DNA from: Planctomycetota bacterium
GTDB taxonomy: Bacteria > Planctomycetota > MHYJ01 > JACPRB01
Direction: 5' to 3'
DNA: 5,450 nt
Assembly (NCBI GenBank): GCA_016200125.1
Contig: JACQFK010000311.1
Coordinates: forward strand, 1-5,450
Shown: in pieces, positions 1 through 5,168 of the stretch
Layout of the letters: every line of letters starts with the position of its first letter
Position numbering within the stretch: position 1 is the first letter of the stretch
Program-made: the position numbers and the translations under genes
The notes under the pieces: model-generated
What the model saw: the letters and a program-made list of their open reading frames with translations, nothing else
Told to the model about the DNA's origin: nothing
The model's database searches: none

Positions 1-179
1 AGGCCGCGCAGGCCGAAGCAGATGACGCGGTCGCAGGGCTTCATCGCCTCCATGAAGGGCTCGAAGTCGACCGTGATGTCGATCTTCACCCCGGGCCGCG
101 CGGCGCGGAGCCCGTCCATGAAGACATCGTCGATGTGGTCGGGGTAGCGCCAGACGTGGGAATGGACGTCGACGATCAT
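1..179 (-). CDS. Amidohydrolase-family protein, N-terminal part (runs off left edge)
   Basis: Only the first 59 codons are visible. The protein begins MIVDVHSHVW; residues 4-8 (D-V-H-S-H) form the HxH metal-ligand motif on strand 1 of the amidohydrolase (PF04909-like) TIM barrel. Members of this superfamily are metal-dependent hydrolases or decarboxylases such as ACMSD-like enzymes, expected in the cytoplasm. The ATG at 179-177 overlaps the TGA of the upstream IclR gene as ATGA, so the two genes are probably translationally coupled; a GGAG lies just upstream inside the IclR gene. Linkage to an IclR regulator and a divergent organic-anion transporter suggests catabolism of a small carboxylic or aromatic compound. 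The substrate cannot be named, because the later metal ligands and active site lie outside the window. Confidence 0.8.
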   Translation of the reverse strand, partial: MIVDVHSHVWRYPDHIDDVFMDGLRAARPGVKIDITVDFEPFMEAMKPCDRVICFGLRG

Positions 180-961
180 GGGCCGACAAGCTCCGACAGC
201 TCCGCGGCCTTTTCGACGAGCCGCTTCACGTGGGCCGCGTCCAGGCGGAAGGAGGTCCCTCGCAGCGGGCCGGCGATCGAGAGGGCGGCGATCCAGCGGC
301 CCCGGGAGTCGACGACCGGCGCGCCGATGCAGCCGACGCCGACGTGCTCCTCCTCGGACTCGAAGGAGCAGCCCTTCCGGCGGACCTCCTCGAGGTTCCG
401 GCGGAGCTTCCGCGGGTCGGTGAGGGTCTTGTCGGTGAAGCGTTCGAGGGGGCGGGCGAGGGCGGCGTCCAGCTCCTCCGGCGCCATGCCGGCGAGGAGG
501 ATCTTTCCCATGGCCGACGCGTGGAGCGGCGCGCCGCCGCCGACTCGCGTGGCGACCTGGATGAGATCGGGGCTCGACTCCTTGGCGACGATGACCATCT
601 CGCCGTCGACGAGGACCGCGAGATGCGCGCTGGACCTCGCCTCCTGGGCCAGCCGGCGCAGGACGGGCCCGGCCTCCCGGGTGAGCCGGTCGCCTCCCAG
701 GTACTGCTGGGCGAGGGTGACCAGCCGCGCGCTCACCTGGTACTGCCCGCGCTTCGAGCCCTGGACCACGTAGCCCAGCTCCGAGAGGCTCTTCAGGAGG
801 CGGCTGACGCTCGACTTCTCGAGCGCCAGCGCCTGCGCGATCTCCGTCACGCCCTGCGGTGAACGCTCCGCCAGGAGCTCCAGGATCCCGAAGGCCTTGC
901 GGATCGAGAGATAGGCGCTCGACGCCTCATTTCGCTTGCCCGGCCGCCGCGTTTTCTCCAT
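176..961 (-). CDS. IclR-family transcriptional regulator
   Basis: A 261-aa protein of normal IclR length. Residues 17-80 form the N-terminal winged helix-turn-helix: GVTEIAQALALEKSSVSRLL at 37-56 is the helix-turn-helix core, and ELGYV begins the wing. Residues 95-258 form the C-terminal effector-binding domain, with the family-typical PLHASAMGKILLA (145-157) and the ExxxVGVGCIGAPV stretch (about 203-216). It is a DNA-binding dimer or tetramer that controls neighbouring catabolic genes in response to a small ligand. The ATG at 961-959 follows a GGAG only 3 nt upstream, which is a tight spacing, but no better in-frame start precedes it. It overlaps the downstream amidohydrolase by ATGA and is divergent from the transporter, so it probably controls both and itself through the 962-1036 gap. 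The ligand is unknown. Confidence 0.95.
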   Translation of the reverse strand: MEKTRRPGKRNEASSAYLSIRKAFGILELLAERSPQGVTEIAQALALEKSSVSRLLKSLSELGYVVQGSKRGQYQVSARLVTLAQQYLGGDRLTREAGPVLRRLAQEARSSAHLAVLVDGEMVIVAKESSPDLIQVATRVGGGAPLHASAMGKILLAGMAPEELDAALARPLERFTDKTLTDPRKLRRNLEEVRRKGCSFESEEEHVGVGCIGAPVVDSRGRWIAALSIAGPLRGTSFRLDAAHVKRLVEKAAELSELVGP

Positions 962-978
962 AATCTCCAGAGATGTCC

Positions 979-1010
979 ACTATGCAACTGAGTTGTATGG
1001 TATGAAACTG
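979..1010. promoter_or_regulatory. Probable IclR-type operator: palindrome plus third direct half-site
   Basis: The 17-bp near-palindrome ATGCAACTGAGTTGTAT (982-998) is centred on G990, and 7 of 8 arm pairs are complementary (the exception is G984/T996). A third copy of the half-site lies downstream in direct orientation: TATGCAACTG at 981-990 and TATGAAACTG at 1001-1010 match at 9 of 10 positions and are exactly 20 bp apart. Two half-sites in palindrome with a third in direct repeat 10 bp beyond is the arrangement described for the IclR-family activators PcaU and PobR of Acinetobacter. Assignment to the adjacent IclR protein is inference from position. Confidence 0.6.
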
Positions 1011-1022
1011 GCCGGCACGGTC

Positions 1023-1027
1023 AAGGA
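1023..1027 (+). promoter_or_regulatory. Ribosome binding site deciding the GTG start of the MFS gene
   Basis: AAGGA lies 9 nt before the GTG at 1037. It supports this GTG over the downstream in-frame ATG, which would cut into the first membrane helix. Confidence 0.55.
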
Positions 1028-1036
1028 AAATCGGGC

Positions 1037-2290
1037 GTGACCCGGGACTGTTCCCGCGCCTGGGGCGTCGTGGCCCTGATGTGGGTCGCCTACTTCCTCA
1101 ACTACACGGACCGCCAGCTCGTCTTCTCCCTCTTCCCCGTGCTGCGCTCGGAGCTCGGCTTCAGCGACGCGCAGCTGGGCTGGGTGGGGACGACCTTCCT
1201 CTGGGTCTACGCCGGCATGTCGCCGCTGGCGGGGCAGATCGGCGACCGGATCTCGAAGCGCTCGCTGGTGGTGGCGAGCCTGCTGCTCTGGAGCGGCGCG
1301 ACGGCGCTGACGGGGATGGCGCGCTCGCCCGCGGCGGTGCTCGCCTGCCGCGCGCTGATCGGGGTGGTGGAGGGGCTCTTCATGCCCGCGGCGGTCGCGC
1401 TCACCGCGACCGTTCACGCCCCCGAGACGCGATCGCGCGCCATCGGCGTCCTGAGCACCGCGCAGCTCGCGGGCGTCGTGATGGGCGGCTCCTACGGCGG
1501 CTGGATGGCGGAGGGCCATCACTGGCGCTGGGCCTTCTACTCCCTGGGCATCGCGGGGATCCTCTACGCTCTTCCTTATCGTGCGCTGCTCCGGTCGGCC
1601 TGCGACGAGCCGGCGCCCGCGCCGCGCGCGTCGCTCTCGGTGGTCGCGCTCGCGCGGGTCCCGAGCTACGGCGTGCTCTGCGTCGTCTTCCCCATGTTCT
1701 GCTTCGCCCTCTGGCTCGTGTACTCCTGGCTCCCGGACTACTTCTTCGAGCGGTTCCGGCTTACGCTGGGGGAGGCGGGCTTCGCCGCGACAGCCTACGC
1801 GCAGGGGGCGACGCTCGCGGGGATGCTCGCGGGCGGGGTCTGCGCCGACCGGCTCTACGGACGCAGCAAAGCCGCCCGCTTCCGGCTGCTGGCGGCGGGC
1901 CTCGTCATCGTCGCGCCCAGCCTCTTCCTCGTGGCGCGGGCGGGATCCTTCGGGCTCGCGAAGGCGGCGACGGCGGGCTTCGGCTTCGGCTGCGGCCTCT
2001 TCATGGCGAACATCTTTCCCGCCTCCTTCGACGTGGTCCCGGGCTCCGTCCGGGCCTCGGCGGTCGGCTGCCTCAACCTGCTGGGCGGCCTGGTCGCGGG
2101 CGGGGCCGCCTTCCTGGGCGGCGAGTACCGGCGGACGATCGGGATCCCGACGCTGCTGACCGTCGCCGGGGGGCTCTGTCTGGCGGGGGCCGCGCTGCTC
2201 GCGCTGGGCGTCGCGCTCTTCTTCCGCCGCGACCACGAGCGGGCTCGCGAGGCGAAGGAGGACAAGCAGGGGAACTTTTCCGGCGGATGA
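1037..2290 (+). CDS. Major facilitator superfamily transporter, ACS (anion:cation symporter)-like
   Basis: A 417-aa polytopic inner-membrane protein of normal MFS length with about 12 hydrophobic segments. Helix 1 carries NYTDRQ (22-27), a D-R pair often seen in ACS members such as hexuronate and phthalate permeases. The loop 2-3 signature (motif A) is GQIGDRISKR (66-75), and a second copy, GGVCADRLYGRSK (266-278), starts the C-terminal half, as expected from the internal MFS duplication. The charged central loop is around 186-199. It probably imports a small organic anion with H+ or Na+. The start is GTG with AAGGA 9 nt upstream. It is divergent from the IclR gene, with likely operator sequences between them, so it is probably the uptake step for the substrate of the linked amidohydrolase. 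The substrate is unassigned. Confidence 0.92.
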   Translation: MTRDCSRAWGVVALMWVAYFLNYTDRQLVFSLFPVLRSELGFSDAQLGWVGTTFLWVYAGMSPLAGQIGDRISKRSLVVASLLLWSGATALTGMARSPAAVLACRALIGVVEGLFMPAAVALTATVHAPETRSRAIGVLSTAQLAGVVMGGSYGGWMAEGHHWRWAFYSLGIAGILYALPYRALLRSACDEPAPAPRASLSVVALARVPSYGVLCVVFPMFCFALWLVYSWLPDYFFERFRLTLGEAGFAATAYAQGATLAGMLAGGVCADRLYGRSKAARFRLLAAGLVIVAPSLFLVARAGSFGLAKAATAGFGFGCGLFMANIFPASFDVVPGSVRASAVGCLNLLGGLVAGGAAFLGGEYRRTIGIPTLLTVAGGLCLAGAALLALGVALFFRRDHERAREAKEDKQGNFSGG

Positions 2291-2322
2291 AAAGCCCGGC
2301 CGTTTCGCTGCGTCCTATAGGT

Positions 2323-2400
2323 ATGAAGATGAGAACCCTCTTCCCTTGGGCGGCCGCGATGGCGCTGGCCGCGTTCGCGCGTCCGGCCGCCGCGCAGTGA
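2323..2400 (+). pseudogene. Signal-peptide-encoding segment ended by TGA, in frame with the next gene
   Basis: ATG at 2323 opens a 25-codon frame: MKMRTLFPWAAA, then MALAAFARPAAAQ, then TGA (2398-2400). It has a positive n-region (K2, R4), a hydrophobic core and an AxA-Q cleavage end, which is a textbook Sec signal peptide with nothing after it. The frame continues without shift as Ala-Thr-Met into the 2407-3120 protein, which otherwise lacks an export signal. The simplest reading is one secreted protein gene (2323-3120) split by a nonsense codon. A frameshift near the junction is also possible, since the next frame reads SEPPWPASSGKEA before stopping. An upstream in-frame ATG at 2287 overlaps the transporter stop as ATGA, but would add 12 residues before the signal peptide. 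Confidence 0.6.
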
Positions 2401-2406
2401 GCCACC

Positions 2407-3120
2407 ATGGCCCGCCTCCTCGGGAAAGGAGGCCTGATCAGCTCGGCGACCAGCCTGGATTCGACTCCCTCGTCGACCTCCAAGAAGAAGCCGGCGCCCG
2501 CCCCCGCTCCTGAAGTCGCGACCGTTTCCGTCACGGTCCGCTTCTGGGCCGACCGCGAGGTTTCGATCGCCCAGCACCAGAAGACCCTCGCCCGCGTGCC
2601 CGGCGTCTCCGCGGTGACGATCGACGACGAGGCCAAGACCGCAACCGCGACGTACACGGGGGATCACAAAGGGCTCTCCGATTTCGGAGCCGTTCTCAAC
2701 GGGCAGGGCGCGGTCGTCGACCCGGCGCGCATCGCCGGGCGCCTCTCGGCCACCTCCGCGACTCTCCAGAAGCTCGCCGATTCGCTCAAGCAGATGCGAG
2801 GCGTCCGCTGGTCGATGGTCTCCGCCGACGCGGTCGAGTTCTGGGTGAATGCGGCGGAACTGGACCTGGAGGGACTGGCGGGCCTCGGACGCTTCACGTT
2901 CTCCAGCTACGAACTTCTTGAAGCGACCCTCAGCGGGCCGGACGGAAACGGGAAGGGCGGCGACTTGAGGAAGGCCCTTCTGGAAACGCGGGGCGTGCTG
3001 GCCGCGGAAGTTTCCGGATCGACGCTGCGCGTTCTGGCGCTCAAAGGCAGGGTCGGGATGGAGGCGGTCAGGAAACTCGCCGCCCCCCTCGAGATCGAAG
3101 TCGCCCCGCTGAAGCGATAG
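2407..3120 (+). CDS. Cysteine-free protein with three HMA-like modules (probable mature part of an exported protein)
   Basis: A 237-aa protein. Residues 1-36 are a low-complexity Ser/Lys/Pro-Ala linker (KKKPAPAPAPEV at 26-37). Residues 38-112 follow the beta-alpha-beta-beta-alpha-beta pattern of heavy-metal-associated domains (VTVRFW strand, helix to LARVPGVSAVTID, strand TATATYTG). Two related units follow at about 118-176 (LKQMRGVRWSMV) and 186-234 (LLETRGVLAAEVSG); each has a helix, a G-V turn and strands. No cysteine occurs anywhere, so the CxxC metal site of true HMA domains is absent and metal transfer by that route is unlikely. The ATG at 2407 has no convincing Shine-Dalgarno and follows an in-frame TGA by 6 bp, so it may not be the natural start. 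The function is not recognised; the HMA resemblance is by eye. It is in the same orientation as the transporter gene. Confidence 0.7.
   Translation: MARLLGKGGLISSATSLDSTPSSTSKKKPAPAPAPEVATVSVTVRFWADREVSIAQHQKTLARVPGVSAVTIDDEAKTATATYTGDHKGLSDFGAVLNGQGAVVDPARIAGRLSATSATLQKLADSLKQMRGVRWSMVSADAVEFWVNAAELDLEGLAGLGRFTFSSYELLEATLSGPDGNGKGGDLRKALLETRGVLAAEVSGSTLRVLALKGRVGMEAVRKLAAPLEIEVAPLKR
2414..2433 (+). other. Perfect 7-bp hairpin just after the in-frame TGA
   Basis: GCCTCCT (2414-2420) pairs perfectly with AGGAGGC (2427-2433) around the six-base loop CGGGAA. The right arm is a full AGGAGG Shine-Dalgarno-like hexamer, yet no ATG, GTG or TTG follows at usable spacing. The loop lies 20-25 nt past the TGA at 2398-2400. 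The structure is seen directly; any role in readthrough, reinitiation or SECIS-like recoding is speculative. Confidence 0.5.
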
Positions 3121-3135
3121 CGGCGGGACCCGGAC

Positions 3136-3234
3136 CTACGAGGGCTTGCCGGGCTCCCGCGTCTCGCGGGCCGCTTCGATCCAGCAGGCCCAGGGGACGA
3201 ACATCCAGCCGATCACCTCGCTCCAGGCCAGCAC
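3136..3234 (-). CDS. Possible small hydrophobic protein or remnant, 32 aa
   Basis: A short minus-strand frame from GTG (3234-3232) to TAG encodes VLAWSEVIGWMFVPWACWIE followed by a charged tail (AARETREPGKPS). It has one Trp-rich hydrophobic segment that looks like a membrane helix. No Shine-Dalgarno precedes it. Just upstream, in another minus frame, lies a second hydrophobic run (SFVIVMLGSY), so this may be the end of a frameshifted, decaying gene. The function is unknown, and it may simply be noncoding. Confidence 0.22.
   Translation of the reverse strand: MLAWSEVIGWMFVPWACWIEAARETREPGKPS
3156..3170 (+). terminator. Weak candidate transcription-end hairpin after the HMA-like gene
   Basis: CCCGCG (3156-3161) and CGCGGG (3165-3170) form a perfect 6-bp GC stem with a TCT loop, 36 bp after the stop at 3120. 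There is no following T-tract, so it is not a canonical Rho-independent terminator; it could only pause or protect the transcript end. Confidence 0.22.
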
Positions 3235-3415
3235 CCGTAGGATCCGAGCATCACGATCACGAAAGACGCTCGCGGGACCTGCGGCGCGGCCCGCTTCGAG
3301 GCGAATCCGGCGGCCGCATGCCCGGGGAACAAGCGAGTTCCCCTGAAGACGGACGCGAGTGTCCCCAATCTCCGCGCTGAGGCCGGCAATGGGACGGTCC
3401 GCCGTCGCATATTGA

Positions 3416-3444
3416 TTGCCTTTGGAGGGGTTCAGACCTATACC
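3416..3444 (+). promoter_or_regulatory. Probable sigma70-type promoter of the porin gene
   Basis: TTGCCT (3416-3421) and TATACC (3439-3444) are separated by exactly 17 bp; each matches its consensus at 4 of 6 positions. Transcription would begin near 3451, giving a leader of about 25 nt with AAGGAG (3459-3464) 10 nt before the ATG at 3475. The region is locally AT-rich. No Pho box was recognised. Confidence 0.5.
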
Positions 3445-3474
3445 TCTCGGATCGGTCGAAGGAGCGGAGAGCCC

Positions 3475-4917
3475 ATGCTGTGGACCCTGGTCTTGGCGGC
3501 GTCCCTGTCTGCCCAGGCGGACGATCTGCCGCGGGAGTTGACGCTGCAGGAGACCCAGGAGGAGCGCCTCAAGCGCATCGAGGACCAGCTCCGGAAGCAG
3601 CAGGAGACGATCGAGGCGCAGCAGCGCAGGATCGACCAGCTGGAGAAGTCGAAGGGGAAGAAGGGCTTCTCGCTCTACGCGACGTTCACCGAAGGCTTCC
3701 ACCTCATGGACGACGAGGGGAACTTCGACCTGCACGTGGGCGGACGGGTCATCCTCCACTACCGCGACGTCTTCGGGCTCCCGCACGCGTTCGCCAACGG
3801 CCCGGGCGCGCCGCCCGCCTACCCGGCCCGGACGTCTCCCGACACCTTCTACCTCAACTCCGTCTACCTGATCATGGAGGGGACGATCTTCAAGCAGTTC
3901 GGCTATCGGGTGACCAGCGAGATCAGCTCGGCGGCCGCCGGGCCCAACGCGCGGGTCGAGACCGCCTATGTCGAATGGAAGCCGTTCAGGGAATTCAGCG
4001 TCCGCGGCGGGAGTTTCAAGATGCCCATGAGCCCCGATACGATCGGCTCCCCCCTCTTCGTGGACGAGGTCGAGCGCTCGATGCTGGCCGGCTTCGTCCC
4101 GAACTTCGAGCTGGGGCTCATGATGTACGGGAGTTTCCTGGACGGCTTTCTGACCTATCAGGTGGCCGTCACGAACGGCCGGAGCTATCTTTCCGTGCAG
4201 GGCCGGGCGCGGAACGACGACGACGAATCCAAGGAGATCGTCGGGCGGCTCACCGTGGCTCCCTTCGTCCAGGACCCTGGGAGCGTGCTGAGGCTCTTCC
4301 GCGCGGGCCTGTCGGGGACGATCGCGAACGCCGACAAGGTCGCGATGCAGGGCACCTTCAACGCCGCCACGACGGAACTCGCCGTGACCTGGATGGTCCC
4401 CAACACTGGCGACTTCCTCGACGGCCGGCGGATCCGCGGCGCCGCGGAGTTCTCCTGGTCCTACGGCCCGGCCTCGTTCCGCATGGAGGCCCTCTATCGC
4501 AGCGACGAGGTGACCCGGCCCGCCGCCGGGGTCGACGAGCGCCTGATCACGAAGGCCTGGTACGCCCAGGCGGGCTGCGTGCTGACCGGCGAGGACAAGC
4601 TCCTGGACGCGCGGATCAAGCCCGCCCACCCCGTCGATCTGTCGAAGGGCGACTTCGGCGCCTTCGAGCTCGTGGCGCGGGTGGCGCTGGCGTCCATCGA
4701 GAGGGCGACCCTTCTCAACCTCGCCACGGATCTCGTCAACCAGACGAACCGCGTGGGCAGCGTGACGGTCGGCATGAACTGGTGGTTGGCGCAGAACGTC
4801 CGCGTCTCGATCGACGGCATTCGCGAGCAGTACTACGGGGGCATCAACTTCATCCCGGGCGTGACCCGCGAGACTCACCTGTATGGAGTGCTCGCGCGCT
4901 TCCAGGTCGATTTCTAG
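3475..4917 (+). CDS. Phosphate-selective porin O/P family outer-membrane protein (OprO/OprP-like)
   Basis: A 480-aa protein starting at ATG 3475. This start is preferred over an in-frame TTG at 3412 because it has AAGGAG upstream and opens directly into a signal peptide (MLWTLVLAASLSAQA, then DD). Residues 20-60 form a coiled coil (QEERLKRIEDQLRKQQETIE, then more Q/E/R-rich heptads), common at the periplasmic N-terminus of this family. From about 63 to the end the sequence alternates as amphipathic beta strands of a barrel and finishes with a terminal phenylalanine (FQVDF), the usual outer-membrane assembly signal. Family-like landmarks include YVEWKPF with SFKMPMSPD in the first half, and YAQAGCVLTGED and GAFELVARV in the second. 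Relatives form trimeric anion or phosphate channels; actual selectivity is not deducible here. It has its own promoter and converges on the YHS lipoprotein gene, overlapping by two bases at the stops. A second TAG follows the first immediately. Confidence 0.88.
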   Translation: MLWTLVLAASLSAQADDLPRELTLQETQEERLKRIEDQLRKQQETIEAQQRRIDQLEKSKGKKGFSLYATFTEGFHLMDDEGNFDLHVGGRVILHYRDVFGLPHAFANGPGAPPAYPARTSPDTFYLNSVYLIMEGTIFKQFGYRVTSEISSAAAGPNARVETAYVEWKPFREFSVRGGSFKMPMSPDTIGSPLFVDEVERSMLAGFVPNFELGLMMYGSFLDGFLTYQVAVTNGRSYLSVQGRARNDDDESKEIVGRLTVAPFVQDPGSVLRLFRAGLSGTIANADKVAMQGTFNAATTELAVTWMVPNTGDFLDGRRIRGAAEFSWSYGPASFRMEALYRSDEVTRPAAGVDERLITKAWYAQAGCVLTGEDKLLDARIKPAHPVDLSKGDFGAFELVARVALASIERATLLNLATDLVNQTNRVGSVTVGMNWWLAQNVRVSIDGIREQYYGGINFIPGVTRETHLYGVLARFQVDF

Positions 4918-5168
4918 TAGTCGTACTCCGGATAGAGGGCCGACGCGACGTCGCAATAGCGGGCCGGGTGGGCGTCGAAGGTCCGGAGGCATTCCTCGGA
5001 GTCGAAGTAGTAGACCTTGCGAAGGTAGGTCAGGCTCGCCGTCGCCGATTTCTTCTCCACAATCCGGCCGCAGACCGGGTCGCGGACCGCGTCCAGCCTC
5101 CGGTCGGGAAGCGTGCAGCCTCCGGCCCAGAGAAGCAACCCCGCGAGAGCCCATCGTACGAGCGTCAT
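4914..5168 (-). CDS. Small YHS-domain-like lipoprotein
   Basis: 84 aa from ATG 5168-5166. Residues 1-17 form a signal peptide ending in AGG before Cys18 (LLLWAGGC), an acceptable though not ideal lipobox, so it is probably membrane-anchored in the periplasm. Residues 30-72 match the YHS pattern: DPVCGRIV, then KVYYFDSEECLRTF, then HPARYC. YHS domains bind metals through cysteines and occur in metal-handling proteins. Here the usual first Cys of the F-C-S-x-x-C stretch is Asp (YFDSEEC), leaving Cys33, Cys60 and Cys72. A GTG at 5198 would add ten residues before the signal peptide and is less likely; GGGGA lies 4 nt before the chosen ATG. Its stop overlaps that of the convergent porin gene. It may handle a metal in the cell envelope, but no partner is evident. 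Confidence 0.8.
   Translation of the reverse strand: MTLVRWALAGLLLWAGGCTLPDRRLDAVRDPVCGRIVEKKSATASLTYLRKVYYFDSEECLRTFDAHPARYCDVASALYPEYDY

Larger units (their letters stand above)
962..1036. promoter_or_regulatory. Divergent promoter region between the IclR regulator and MFS transporter genes
   Basis: This 75-bp gap is markedly more AT-rich than the flanking genes. On the plus strand, TGGTATGAA at 998-1006 reads as an extended -10 element (TGn followed by TATGAA), without a convincing -35. On the minus strand, TTTCAT (1007-1002) and CATAGT (984-979) are separated by 17 bp and could serve the regulator gene; both boxes are weak. Any promoter here overlaps the repeats at 979-1010, which suits repression or IclR-type activation. 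The promoter boxes are inference; the divergent layout is directly visible. Confidence 0.5.
3121..3474. other. Mostly noncoding intergenic stretch with two hairpins
   Basis: This 354-bp gap separates the HMA-like gene from the porin gene. It holds a 6-bp perfect hairpin (CCCGCG, TCT, CGCGGG at 3156-3170) soon after the upstream stop, a 7-bp perfect hairpin (GGGGAAC, AAGCGA, GTTCCCC at 3324-3343), a possible short or decayed minus-strand frame at 3136-3234, and the porin promoter. Neither hairpin is followed by a T-run on either strand, so neither is a clear intrinsic terminator. No convincing full-length gene is seen. Confidence 0.5.

Noticed and set aside
980..2236. A 418-codon minus-strand open frame opposite the transporter
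   Set aside because: The composition is Arg/Glu/Ala/Gly-rich with no hydrophobic core, which is expected antisense to a GC-rich membrane protein.
2398..2400. Genome-wide reassignment of TGA to an amino acid
   Set aside because: The IclR and transporter genes both end properly at TGA, and tryptophan is encoded by TGG throughout.
2401..2410. GCCACCATGG, a perfect eukaryotic Kozak context at the 2407 ATG
   Set aside because: A vector or eukaryotic origin is not supported: flanking genes are bacterial in layout and codon use, and a 10-bp match in GC-rich DNA can occur by chance.
3311..3327. Run of overlapping six- and eight-base palindromes resembling a cloning polylinker (GCGGCCGC, GCATGC, CCCGGG)
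   Set aside because: GC-rich sequence produces such sites readily and there is no vector sequence around it.
3136..5154. A 672-codon open frame on the minus strand, opposite the porin gene
   Set aside because: It is the antisense shadow of a GC-rich gene: the protein is Arg/Gly/Pro/His-rich without domain signals, while the plus-strand porin has a signal peptide, coiled coil, family motifs and terminal Phe.
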